Below are positions 1-6,497 of a stretch of DNA of 8,372 nucleotides, in pieces. The DNA comes from Syntrophobacterales bacterium. Lineage in GTDB: Bacteria; Desulfobacterota; Syntrophia; Syntrophales; UBA6807. Both the position numbers and the translations under genes were made by a program. The notes below the pieces were generated by a model. The model made no database searches. It was not told the origin of the DNA and saw only the letters and a program-made list of their open reading frames with translations. Positions within the stretch are counted from its first letter, which is position 1, and each line of letters opens with the position of its first letter. The stretch lies in NCBI GenBank assembly GCA_021159265.1, contig JAGGSD010000095.1, forward strand, positions 1 through 8,372, read 5' to 3'.

Positions 1-60
1 GATATTTGTATTTTTGTCATTCGATATTGTTTCGAGTTTCGATATTCGATATTCGAATTT
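1..60 (-). repeat. degenerate 7-base tandem repeat (AATATCG family)
   Basis: On the minus strand this stretch reads as near-perfect 7-base units AATATCG, AATATCG and AAACTCG, followed by a further AATATCG after a short interruption. The clearest exact tandem on the plus strand is CGATATT at 40-46 and 47-53. The same family (AACATCG) occurs in the opposite orientation at 674-715, on the far side of the thioesterase gene. There is no coding potential. The array may continue to the left of the window. Confidence 0.7.
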
Positions 61-152
61 AAGTTTAACAAGGACTTATCAGCCATAAAGAAATTCTTTT
101 GCCAATTTTGCACGAACTTTACGATTAAGCGCCTAAGTAGGGCACACAATTG

Positions 153-160
153 AAAGGAGA
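153..160 (+). promoter_or_regulatory. ribosome binding site fixing the thioesterase start
   Basis: AAAGGAGA lies four bases before the ATG at 165-167, the right distance for a Shine-Dalgarno site. An in-frame TTG at 150-152 would put this site inside the coding region, so the ATG at 165 is preferred. Confidence 0.8.
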
Positions 161-164
161 TTCA

Positions 165-590
165 ATGGATCAAAAATTAGAGACGAGAATTAAAAACCTT
201 CAACGCCTTGCAAAAGGAACATTATTGTATAATCTGAAGATGGAGTTAGTGGATATAAAGGATAACCAGATTACCATGACAATGCCCGTTACGCGAGCAG
301 TTCATCAACCTTTTGGCTTGCTGCATGGTGGAGCAACCGCAGCTTTGATTGAAACCGTTGCTTCTACGGCAAGTAATCTTTTTTGCCCGGAAGATATGAT
401 TGCAGTCGGCATCGAACTCAATTGCAGTCATCTCAGAAGTAAGACTGAAGGAACTCTCACCGCCGTCGGTACAGCAGCGCACCTGGGCAGGAGAATTCAT
501 GCATGGGAAGTGAGGGTTTCTGATGAAGCGCATAAGCTTATTGCAACCGGCAGATGCACCTTATCCATAATTCCAAAACAGAGACCGTAA
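165..590 (+). CDS. PaaI/YdiI-type hotdog-fold acyl-CoA thioesterase
   Basis: A 141-residue cytosolic protein of the hotdog thioesterase superfamily, which hydrolyses acyl- or aroyl-CoA thioesters. The core motif QPFGLLHGG at residues 48-56 is followed by ALIETVAS, in which Glu63 sits where the catalytic glutamate of E. coli YdiI (MenI) does. Further shared segments are VGIELNCSHLRS and HLGRRIHAWEV. The length matches the family (about 136-145 residues). The closest well-known relatives are MenI/YdiI (DHNA-CoA hydrolysis in menaquinone synthesis) and EntH. No menaquinone or siderophore genes are nearby, so the substrate is unknown. There is no signal peptide or membrane segment. The gene stands alone, with repeat arrays on both sides and a strong hairpin 27 bases after the stop. 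The family assignment is solid; the exact role is not. Confidence 0.9.
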   Translation: MDQKLETRIKNLQRLAKGTLLYNLKMELVDIKDNQITMTMPVTRAVHQPFGLLHGGATAALIETVASTASNLFCPEDMIAVGIELNCSHLRSKTEGTLTAVGTAAHLGRRIHAWEVRVSDEAHKLIATGRCTLSIIPKQRP

Positions 591-617
591 AATCGCTGTT
601 GAGCCACGAACATCGCA

Positions 618-647
618 GGGAAGAGAGCGACGTGGCGCTCTCTTCCC
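618..647 (+). terminator. strong hairpin after the thioesterase gene
   Basis: GGGAAGAGAGCG (618-629) and CGCTCTCTTCCC (636-647) are perfectly complementary, giving a 12-bp stem with a 6-base loop (ACGTGG), 27 bases after the stop codon. The position suggests transcript termination or 3'-end protection. No T-tract follows, so it is not a textbook intrinsic terminator, and it could instead be a repeat-type palindrome. Confidence 0.5.
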
Positions 648-673
648 AACCCGGACAAGTCGGAACCAGGATG

Positions 674-753
674 AACATCGAACATCGAACGTCCAACATC
701 GAATGTTGAATGGGAGAAGGCGGCCAACCGTGAACCTTTGAACCGTGAACTGT
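674..753 (+). repeat. degenerate 7-base repeat arrays (AACATCG and AACCGTG types)
   Basis: From 674 the sequence reads in 7-base steps: AACATCG, AACATCG, AACGTCC, AACATCG, AATGTTG. An isolated AACATCG also lies at 609-615. After a short spacer a second block reads AACCGTG (725-731), the 8-base AACCTTTG (732-739), AACCGTG (740-746) and AACTGTT (747-753). Each unit begins with AA, usually AAC. The 302-bp gap 591-892 contains no credible gene. It holds the hairpin at 618-647, these arrays, an AT-rich stretch at 754-805, and the repeat motifs just before manC. Confidence 0.7.
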
Positions 754-805
754 TGCTAAATTATTATTCCAATCAAATTATAATTGTGATAAGTTGCCGT
801 ATTTA

Positions 806-820
806 TGTAACTACTCAGGT
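806..820 (+). repeat. 15-bp direct repeat copy upstream of manC
   Basis: TGTAACTACTCAGGT is identical to 4650-4664 (same orientation) and to the reverse complement of 4858-4872. It lies 72 bp before the manC start. The copy here is single-ended: no inverted partner is seen nearby. Confidence 0.8.
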
Positions 821-829
821 GGATAGGCT

Positions 830-845
830 GCAGGCTGAAGCCTGC
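830..845. repeat. short perfect palindrome before manC
   Basis: GCAGGCT (830-836) and AGCCTGC (839-845) are exact inverted copies with only two bases between them. The site lies within the manC leader, 47 bp upstream of the ATG. It could be a repeat relic, an operator or a leader hairpin, and nothing in the sequence decides which. Confidence 0.45.
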
Positions 846-892
846 TGGAAAAACGTTCTGTTTACGAAAACATCAAATTTGGGAGAGACGCC

Positions 893-2293
893 ATGAAAAC
901 CCTTGTTCTTGTAGGAGGAAAAGGCGAAAGATTGTGGCCATTATCAAGAAAGGACTATCCAAAACAATTTCTGAAAATTAATGGAAAATCATTTTTCCAG
1001 AAGACGATGGAAAGATGTCTGAAATTCACAGAACCAGAAAATATCTTTATTTCCACAAGCAGGGATTACTTCTTTCATGTAAAAAAGGACCTGGAAAAAT
1101 TTGACATAAAAGAAGAGAATATAATTATTGAGCCAATCCCCAGGAATACTGCGCCTGCGATATTTATCTGCGCACGATGGTTAAGAGACTTGTTAAACCT
1201 GGACGAAAAGGAAACATTGTTCGTGTGTCCCGCAGACCATTTCATAAAAGAAGAGCATAAGTTTGCCGAAGTCATGAAAAAGGTCTCTAATACAACATCC
1301 GACTATATCGTTACATTCGGTATAAATCCCAGATCACCGGAGACGGGTTATGGATATCTAAAAAAGGGCAGGCGGATAAAAGATGTTTATCAGGTGGAAA
1401 AATTTACGGAGAAACCTTCGGAGGAAGAGGCAGAACAATATTTGAAGCAAGGAAAATACTTGTGGAATTCCGGCATGTTCGCATTCACTATAAAAACTAT
1501 AATAGAGGCATTTAAGGCGTATGCGCCGGATATATATGAGTCTTTAAGAAGTGTTGATTTAAGGGATACGAATCTACTGGAAGAAGTATTAAAAAAGGTC
1601 CCGTCCATTTCAATAGATTATGCCATAATGGAAAAAGCAGACAATGTGGTTACTATTCCTCTCGATATTGGATGGAGTGATATCGGATCATGGCAGGCAT
1701 TCTATGAGCTGTACGAAAAGGATAAGGAGGGAAATGCAACCATTGGCGATGTCTTGACCTATGATGTAAAGGATTCTTTAATCATTGGACAAAAAAGACT
1801 GATTGTCTGCGCGGGATTAAGGGATCTTATGGTGATAGGAACAGATGATTCCGTGCTGGTTACATCCAGGAGGAATCCGCAGGATGTAAAAAAGATTGTA
1901 GAAATGCTAAATGAAGAAGGAAGAAAAGAGGCCTTTGAACACAAGACTGTATATCGTCCCTGGGGACAATATACGGATTTAGAGATAGGGCAAAGGTACA
2001 GGGTAAAAAAAATTGTGGTAAAACCAAAGGAAATCCTGAGCTTGCAGATGCATCACAATAGAACGGAAACCTGGGTAGTTATAAAAGGAACGGCAAAGGT
2101 AACAATCGGAGATAAAAAAATGCTCCTGCATGAAGGAGAAAGAGCGTTTATTCCAAAAGCTACTCTGCACAGGCTGGAAAACCATGATAAGATACCTTTG
2201 GAAATCATAGAAGTGCAAAATGGTGAATATGTGGGAGAGGATGACATTATAAGGTTTGAAGATAAGTATGGAAGAGTCAAACCGGCAAACTAA
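893..2293 (+). CDS. manC: mannose-1-phosphate guanylyltransferase / mannose-6-phosphate isomerase
   Basis: A 466-residue bifunctional-type cytosolic enzyme. The N-terminal nucleotidyltransferase domain (about 1-335) makes GDP-mannose from mannose-1-phosphate and GTP. The C-terminal cupin domain (about 350-460) corresponds to type II phosphomannose isomerase, which interconverts fructose-6-phosphate and mannose-6-phosphate. Visible motifs are the pyrophosphorylase signature GGKGERLWPLSR (8-19), PADHF (113-117), the sugar-binding EKFTEKP (169-175) and WNSGMF (191-196). The cupin keeps QMHHNRTETW (385-394), although the family more often has HHHRAEHW here. The length is typical of ManC/AlgA/CpsB. 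The ATG is preceded by GGGAGAG at about 6 bases. gmd and fcl follow on the same strand and use its GDP-mannose. The missing step, phosphomannomutase, is not in the window. Confidence 0.95.
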   Translation: MKTLVLVGGKGERLWPLSRKDYPKQFLKINGKSFFQKTMERCLKFTEPENIFISTSRDYFFHVKKDLEKFDIKEENIIIEPIPRNTAPAIFICARWLRDLLNLDEKETLFVCPADHFIKEEHKFAEVMKKVSNTTSDYIVTFGINPRSPETGYGYLKKGRRIKDVYQVEKFTEKPSEEEAEQYLKQGKYLWNSGMFAFTIKTIIEAFKAYAPDIYESLRSVDLRDTNLLEEVLKKVPSISIDYAIMEKADNVVTIPLDIGWSDIGSWQAFYELYEKDKEGNATIGDVLTYDVKDSLIIGQKRLIVCAGLRDLMVIGTDDSVLVTSRRNPQDVKKIVEMLNEEGRKEAFEHKTVYRPWGQYTDLEIGQRYRVKKIVVKPKEILSLQMHHNRTETWVVIKGTAKVTIGDKKMLLHEGERAFIPKATLHRLENHDKIPLEIIEVQNGEYVGEDDIIRFEDKYGRVKPAN

Positions 2294-2308
2294 TGCGGCA
2301 AAGCCGCA
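2294..2308. repeat. short hairpin directly after the manC stop
   Basis: TGCGGC, AAA, GCCGCA forms a perfect 6-bp stem with a 3-base loop, starting on the base after the manC stop codon. No T-tract follows, so termination is doubtful. Confidence 0.4.
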
Positions 2309-2314
2309 AAGTTA

Positions 2315-2367
2315 AAAGGATTAAAGGATTAGGGATTAAGGGGTAATCCTGTAAAATCCTCTAATCC
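2315..2367. repeat. 8-base tandem repeat forming a long imperfect inverted repeat
   Basis: AAAGGATT occurs twice in tandem (2315-2322 and 2323-2330) and continues as AGGGATTA. After a short loop the opposite-strand version follows (TAATCCT, AAAATCCT, CTAATCC to 2367), so the block can fold back on itself. A run of seven T at 2384-2390 lies about 16 bases after the fold, too far for a standard intrinsic terminator. Further downstream, 2396-2418 repeats short TTTGACC/TTTAGCC units with a 7-base step. Confidence 0.55.
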
Positions 2368-2460
2368 GGGAATTTGACCTTCATTTTTTTAGCCCTTAGC
2401 CTTTGACCTTTAGCCTTTTGTTGTTGACATCAACATCTGCGCGAGAAACGCCTGTCTGCG

Positions 2461-2509
2461 TGCCTGCCTGTCTGCCGTGCAGGCGGCACAGGCAACACAC
2501 AGGCAGGCA
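2461..2509. repeat. GC-rich palindromic repeat between manC and gmd
   Basis: TGCCTGCCTGT (2461-2471) is the exact reverse complement of ACAGGCAGGCA (2499-2509). Inside these arms, TGCCG (2473-2477) pairs with CGGCA (2484-2488). The unit is far richer in G and C than the flanking genes. It lies in the 299-bp spacer separating manC from gmd, where no gene is seen. Confidence 0.65.
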
Positions 2510-2592
2510 GTTGCTGGGGATAAAGGCTCTAAACGTCACAGCAGAATACATCAGACAAACCAAATAGACCAGAAAGAGAGAGGGTTTTATCA

Positions 2593-3645
2593 ATGAAAAA
2601 AGCTATTATTACCGGTATTACCGGACAGGATGGTTCATACCTGGCAGAATTTCTCCTTTCAAAAGGCTATGAAGTTCATGGACTCATCAGGAGGGCAAGT
2701 TCCTTTAATACAAGCAGGATAGATCACATCTATCAGGATTCCCACTTACCTGATGTAAAAATGTACCTCCATTACGGAGATCTCTCTGACTCCGGCCAGT
2801 TAACCAATCTCATCTATAATGTCCAACCTGATGAGATTTACCATCTGGGCGCTCAAAGCCATGTTCGAGTCAGCTTTGATATGCCTGAATTTACAGGTGA
2901 TATCACGGGCCTTGGAACCGCAAGGTTTTTGGAGGCGATAAGAAGAAGCGGAATTAAAACCAAATTTTATCAGGCTTCATCAAGTGAAATGTTTGGGAGC
3001 GCCCCTCCCCCACAAAATGAAAGTAGTCCATTCAGGCCAAGAAGCCCGTATGCGGCAGCCAAAGTTTATGCCTATTGGATGGTCAGGAATTATAAAGAAG
3101 CATATAATATGTTTGCCACTAACGGTATTCTTTTTAACCATGAATCTCCAAGACGGGGAGAAACCTTTGTGACTCGAAAGATCACTCGAGGACTTGTAAA
3201 TATTCTAGCCGGGAAAGAAAAGAAGATCTACCTTGGAAATCTGGATGCAAGGCGGGACTGGGGATATGCTCCAGAGTATGTTGAGGCAATGTGGCTCATG
3301 CTTCAGCAGGATAAACCGGAAGACTATGTAATTGGAACAGGTGAAAGCCATTCGGTTAAGGAATTTTTAGAAGAGGTCTTTAATTATGCTGGATTGGATT
3401 GGAAAGAATACGTGGAAATAGATTCCCGGTATTTCAGACCTACAGAGGTAGAATTTCTCCTGGCCGATGCTTCAAAGGCAAAGGAGAAACTTAAGTGGAA
3501 TGCCAAAGTAACTTTTAATGAGCTGGCAAGGATAATGGTAGATTGCGACATGGAACTGGGTGGTTTAGAGCCTGTAGGGGCTGGAAAGAAGATTCTGGAA
3601 GAAAAGGGAATCGGGTGGACGGAGAATAAGCTGACATCAAAATAA
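2593..3645 (+). CDS. gmd: GDP-mannose 4,6-dehydratase
   Basis: A 350-residue cytosolic short-chain dehydrogenase/reductase of the extended type. It converts GDP-D-mannose to GDP-4-keto-6-deoxy-D-mannose using bound NADP. The Rossmann glycine motif TGITGQDGSYL is at 7-17 (G8, G11, G14). The catalytic region SSSEMFG is at 129-135, with Glu132 as the likely catalytic acid/base, and the YxxxK pair is Tyr153/Lys157 in SPYAAAKVYAYW. The family-specific NHESPRRGETFVTRKI begins at Asn182. The length is normal (E. coli Gmd is about 373). The ATG follows GAGAGAGGG by about 8 bases. fcl, the next enzyme in the pathway, starts 31 bases after the stop, so the two are almost certainly co-transcribed. Confidence 0.96.
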   Translation: MKKAIITGITGQDGSYLAEFLLSKGYEVHGLIRRASSFNTSRIDHIYQDSHLPDVKMYLHYGDLSDSGQLTNLIYNVQPDEIYHLGAQSHVRVSFDMPEFTGDITGLGTARFLEAIRRSGIKTKFYQASSSEMFGSAPPPQNESSPFRPRSPYAAAKVYAYWMVRNYKEAYNMFATNGILFNHESPRRGETFVTRKITRGLVNILAGKEKKIYLGNLDARRDWGYAPEYVEAMWLMLQQDKPEDYVIGTGESHSVKEFLEEVFNYAGLDWKEYVEIDSRYFRPTEVEFLLADASKAKEKLKWNAKVTFNELARIMVDCDMELGGLEPVGAGKKILEEKGIGWTENKLTSK

Positions 3646-3676
3646 GCATGATAAAGAGGTAACAGGATAGGCAGGT

Positions 3677-4648
3677 ATGAGTTTTTGGAACAATAAAAGA
3701 GTCTTGGTAACAGGCGGGGCTGGTTTTTTAGGTTCGTTTGTGGTTGAAGGGCTTCAAGACAGGGGTTGCGGAAGTATTTTTGTCCCGCGGAGCAGGGATT
3801 ATAATTTAGTGGAAATGGAAGAGGTTAAAAAGCTTTATAGCGATTCCAGACCTGACATTGTCATTCATTTAGCCGCTAAAGTAGGTGGTATTGCCGCGAA
3901 CAAGAAGGCCCCCGCCAAATTCTTTTATGATAACCTGATGATGGGTGTTCAGATGATGGAGACAGGAAGACAACAGGGAATAGAAAAGTTTGTGGCAATT
4001 GGCACTATCTGTGCTTATCCTAAATTTACTCCAATCCCCTTTAAAGAGGAAAATTTGTGGAATGGCTATCCTGAAGAAACTAACGCACCCTATGGTTTGG
4101 CCAAAAAGATGCTTTTGGTTCAATCAGAATCTTACCGTAAACAGTATGGTTTCAACTCCATCTTTCTTTTACCTGTTAACCTCTATGGTCCGGGAGATAA
4201 TTTTGATCCTGAATCATCCCATGTTATTCCGGCGTTAATAAAGAAATGTATAGATGCCGTGAACCACAAGCCAAAAGACATGGGCTATGAGCCAATTACA
4301 GTTTGGGGCACGGGAAGGCCTACCAGGGAATTTCTCTATGTAAAAGATGCGGCGGAGGGAATACTCCTGGCAACAGAGAGATATAATAAAAGTGAGCCGG
4401 TAAATATCGGAGCCGGGGTTGAAATATCCATAAGAAAACTTGTAGAATTGATTGCGGAGTTGACCGGATTTAAAGGTCGAATCATCTGGGACAAATCAAA
4501 ACCGGACGGTCAGCCGAGAAGGATGCTGGACACAACAAAAGCCTTCAGAGAATTTGGTTTTAAGGCCAAAAAAGATTTTAAAGATGGGTTAAAAGAGACG
4601 ATTGAATGGTATATTTCAACCAATTCGGAAGACCATAATCAAAAATAA
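3677..4648 (+). CDS. fcl: GDP-L-fucose synthase (epimerase/reductase)
   Basis: A 323-residue cytosolic extended SDR enzyme. It epimerises GDP-4-keto-6-deoxymannose at C3 and C5 and reduces it with NADPH to GDP-L-fucose. The cofactor motif GGAGFLG is at 13-19, followed by AAKVGGIAAN. The catalytic centre is GTICAYP (109-115), Tyr139 and Lys143 in YGLAK, and His182 in SSHVIPAL. Thr110 stands where E. coli has Ser107, a tolerated replacement in this family, and Cys112 matches the epimerase Cys109. The length matches E. coli WcaG/Fcl (321). The gene follows gmd by 31 bases, with AGG-containing sequence before the ATG. The stop codon abuts the 225-bp inverted-repeat element. GDP-L-fucose is used for O-antigen, capsule or exopolysaccharide; no glycosyltransferase is in view. 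Confidence 0.95.
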   Translation: MSFWNNKRVLVTGGAGFLGSFVVEGLQDRGCGSIFVPRSRDYNLVEMEEVKKLYSDSRPDIVIHLAAKVGGIAANKKAPAKFFYDNLMMGVQMMETGRQQGIEKFVAIGTICAYPKFTPIPFKEENLWNGYPEETNAPYGLAKKMLLVQSESYRKQYGFNSIFLLPVNLYGPGDNFDPESSHVIPALIKKCIDAVNHKPKDMGYEPITVWGTGRPTREFLYVKDAAEGILLATERYNKSEPVNIGAGVEISIRKLVELIAELTGFKGRIIWDKSKPDGQPRRMLDTTKAFREFGFKAKKDFKDGLKETIEWYISTNSEDHNQK

Positions 4649-4873
4649 TTGTAACTACTCAGGTTCACAGTTCAGTGGTTCAAGGTCCAACAATTAAATG
4701 AAGAGAAACGAGTAATATCTCAATAAACACGGGTAGGGGTGACTTTAGTCGCCCCTATCGGGAGGTTAAAACCTTCCCTCCCCTCATTTATTGGAACTCT
4801 TTTAACCTTGAACGGTTCGACTGAGCTCGCCGAAGACTGTGAACCTTGAACCTGCCAACCTGAGTAGTTACAA
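4649..4873. mobile_element. 225-bp MITE-like element with 17-bp terminal inverted repeats
   Basis: TTGTAACTACTCAGGTT (4649-4665) is exactly complementary to the sequence at 4857-4873. Inside are two hairpins: TAGGGGTGACT with AGTCGCCCCTA (4734-4757), and GGGAGGTT with ACCTTCCC (4760-4778). The inner flanks (about 4666-4692 and 4801-4856) contain degenerate AACCTTG-like 7- to 8-base units. No open reading frame of note and no obvious target-site duplication are seen. It starts on the base after the fcl stop and ends 8 bases before the end of the convergent regulator gene, so its hairpins could serve as a two-way transcription stop. Whether it transposes is unknown, and a repeat cassette spread by recombination is equally possible. 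Confidence 0.6.
4811..4837 (-). repeat. 27-bp repeat shared with the right end of the window
   Basis: On the minus strand this reads GTCTTCGGCGAG running into GAGCTCAGTCGAACCGTT. Both blocks recur on the plus strand at 7949-7960 and 7971-7988, where 10 or so extra bases separate them. The match is too long for chance and shows that dispersed repeat units are nested within the 225-bp element. Confidence 0.7.
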
Positions 4874-4880
4874 GATTCAT

Positions 4881-5315
4881 TCAAATCTGGCGAGGTTGCC
4901 GGAGATTTGCTATTTTTGAATACAACTTTTTTATGTAAGGGTTATTCCATAAAGCTTTAAATTGTACAACGGCCTTACATGCTTGTAATTTGGCGGGGTC
5001 TTTCATTAATTCTTCAATAAAAGTTTTCTGGCTGCTGACAAAGCCGTCAAACTCTAACTGAACCCTTTGTTCTTCAGAAAAAGCTTTTCCGCTTATTCTT
5101 TCCAGATCTTTGGGAGTTAAGCCTAGCCCTCCTATCATCTTGAGGAAGTATTCACCCGTAATATTTCTTGCTTTTTGGGCAAATTCACTGAATCTTTGAG
5201 GAGAAAGACCGGAAACATTCATGAATTGCCCTTTGCTCATTTTTTGAGACCGGGCATATTCCCACAAGAAATCAAAATATTCATTAAAATCCGTTTCTTT
5301 TTTCCTTGCTCCCAT
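4881..5315 (-). CDS. small helix-turn-helix DNA-binding protein (XRE/CI-like), unassigned
   Basis: A 144-residue soluble protein, not recognised as a named family. Residues about 26-72 (from MSKGQFMNVSGLS to GLGLTPKDLERISG) look like a lambda-repressor-type helix-turn-helix: GQFMNVSGL would be the first HTH helix, SPQRFSEFAQKA the recognition region, and YFLKMIGGLGL the supporting helix. The C-terminal part (about 75-144) is predicted helical and rich in Lys and Glu, possibly for dimerisation. There is no signal peptide or membrane helix. The ATG at 5315 has no Shine-Dalgarno sequence, but a strong promoter ends only 7 bases before it. The gene is convergent with fcl and is followed by the 225-bp repeat element. 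It may be a stand-alone repressor, perhaps of phage origin. Codon composition is not obviously different from its neighbours. Confidence 0.75.
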   Translation of the reverse strand: MGARKKETDFNEYFDFLWEYARSQKMSKGQFMNVSGLSPQRFSEFAQKARNITGEYFLKMIGGLGLTPKDLERISGKAFSEEQRVQLEFDGFVSSQKTFIEELMKDPAKLQACKAVVQFKALWNNPYIKKLYSKIANLRQPRQI

Positions 5316-5322
5316 GCCAAAA

Positions 5323-5350
5323 ATAATACCATCATTTTAACTGTTGTCAA
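5323..5350 (-). promoter_or_regulatory. sigma70-type promoter of the helix-turn-helix gene
   Basis: Read on the minus strand, TTGACA (5350-5345) is a consensus -35 box, followed by a 16-base spacer and TATTAT (5328-5323) as the -10 box. Only seven bases (TTTTGGC) separate the -10 box from the ATG, so transcription would start at or next to the first codon, giving a leaderless or nearly leaderless mRNA. Confidence 0.65.
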
Positions 5351-5360
5351 GAAATAACAG
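5341..5360. promoter_or_regulatory. candidate operator overlapping the -35 box
   Basis: CTGTT (5341-5345) and AACAG (5356-5360) form an inverted repeat with 10 bases between the arms, covering the -35 hexamer. Its position suits a repressor site, most simply for self-control by the downstream helix-turn-helix protein. It resembles a LexA box only superficially, because the spacing is too wide (CTGT-N12-ACAG, not N8). Confidence 0.35.
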
Positions 5361-5525
5361 CCTTTTTGCCGGCGAGCATATCCCTTTTGAATCGGATTAT
5401 CCTGCAATAAGTGTCTGATCCAATGGGGGCAATGCGATTGTGACATTGATGAGTGGAGAGGCGAATTTTACCCGCGAATAAGGGGAAAGGGTTTTTGCTT
5501 GCCTTGCTGCATCGTTTTTGTAAAT

Positions 5526-6467
5526 TTAAGAGAATATCTGATTTTTACCCCTTTCTTTGGCTCTGTACATGGCTTTATCCGTTCTTTTAATAAAGTCCTT
5601 CAGCTCTTCCCCGGGAGTATACTGAGTAAGTCCAATGCTTAAGGTAGCGTGTACCGTTCTTCCCTTGGCGGGGGTAAATGTTACGTTATTCATTCCTGCT
5701 CTGATCCTTTCTGCAACAACTAATCCCTGTTTTACTTCAGTTTCTGGCAAAATAACTACAAACTCATCTCCGCCATATCGAAAAGCAGTATCTGTTTGCC
5801 TCATGGATTTCCTGATAATATTGGCGAGTTCGATCAATACAGTATCGCCATCCAAGTGTCCGAATGTATCATTGAATAGTTTAAAATCATCAACGTCAAG
5901 CATTAAGAGTGTCAACGAATGATTGTAACGGTTAGCTCGTTCAATCTCTAATTCCAATCGATTATAAAAGTGCCTTAAGTTGTACAGATTCGTGAGCCCG
6001 TCTGTAATGCTCAGTTCCTGATATCTTCTTTCACTTTCACGGAGAGCTTCCTCAGCGCGAATCCGCTCAGCAATCGAAGCTCTTTCATTTAAAACCCGTT
6101 TAACTCTGATAAGCAGTTCTTTGATACTAACAGGTTTCTGTGTGAAATCGCTTGCGCCTATTTCAATAATATCTTCATAGGTATAATTTTTTACGAAGCC
6201 GGTCATTATAATAATATCAGAATCATATTTTTCTTTTATTGCCTTGGTCAATTCAATTCCGTCCATATTCGGCATTAAGATGTCGGTTATCACGACATCT
6301 GCATTCTTCTGCTCCAGAATCTTTAAGGCCTCTACCCCGTCTTCAGCAATTGAACAGTCATATCCAAAATGGATTATAGCCTCTTGGATTACGTCTCTTA
6401 TGGATTTATCGTCATCGACAACAAGAATGTGGATATTATCGGATGTAATTTTATTATTTTTCTTCAT
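5526..6467 (-). CDS. response regulator with GGDEF diguanylate cyclase output
   Basis: A 313-residue cytosolic protein. The receiver domain (about 12-128) has the acidic pair Asp18/Asp19, phosphoacceptor Asp62 in TDILMP, Thr89 and Lys111. A helical, probably coiled-coil linker (127-152, rich in E, R and A) leads to a GGDEF domain (about 153-313). This carries LDVDDFKLFND (190-200) and the active-site GGDEF at 232-236. RQTD (223-226), five residues upstream, is the RxxD inhibitory site for c-di-GMP. All key residues are intact, so it should make c-di-GMP from two GTP upon phosphorylation and be limited by its product. The architecture resembles WspR (one REC, one GGDEF). GGAAG before the ATG is a fair ribosome site. 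No histidine kinase is in the window, so it is an orphan here. A link to polysaccharide control of the nearby GDP-fucose genes is possible but unproven. Confidence 0.95.
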   Translation of the reverse strand: MKKNNKITSDNIHILVVDDDKSIRDVIQEAIIHFGYDCSIAEDGVEALKILEQKNADVVITDILMPNMDGIELTKAIKEKYDSDIIIMTGFVKNYTYEDIIEIGASDFTQKPVSIKELLIRVKRVLNERASIAERIRAEEALRESERRYQELSITDGLTNLYNLRHFYNRLELEIERANRYNHSLTLLMLDVDDFKLFNDTFGHLDGDTVLIELANIIRKSMRQTDTAFRYGGDEFVVILPETEVKQGLVVAERIRAGMNNVTFTPAKGRTVHATLSIGLTQYTPGEELKDFIKRTDKAMYRAKERGKNQIFS

Positions 6468-6497
6468 AGAGCTTCCATCTCTGAGGATTTATAACTA

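Noticed and set aside
150..164. Upstream TTG start for the thioesterase
   Set aside because: It would place the strong AAAGGAGA ribosome site inside the gene; the ATG at 165 fits the site and aligns the catalytic Glu to position 63, as in YdiI.
497..727. Minus-strand open frame of 76 codons after the thioesterase
   Set aside because: It runs through the hairpin and 7-base repeats and overlaps the end of a well-supported gene.
674..753. Possible CRISPR array
   Set aside because: Units are 7 bases, directly adjacent and degenerate, with no spacers and no cas genes nearby.
779..784. TATAAT hexamer upstream of manC as a promoter
   Set aside because: The -10 match is perfect but lies in an AT-rich stretch, and the only -35-like hexamer (TTGCTA) is about 20 bases away; not strong enough to list as a feature.
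2422..2435. TGTTGA-CA-TCAACA palindrome as an operator for gmd
   Set aside because: It is about 160 bp upstream of gmd inside repeat DNA, without a recognisable promoter beside it.
2396..2593. Minus-strand open frame of 65 codons between manC and gmd
   Set aside because: It is built from the palindromic GC-rich repeat and has Cys/Arg-rich low-complexity translation with no family resemblance.
5341..5360. SOS (LexA) box before the helix-turn-helix gene
   Set aside because: The arms CTGT and ACAG are 12 bases apart here, not 8 as in the proteobacterial LexA site; kept only as a generic candidate operator.
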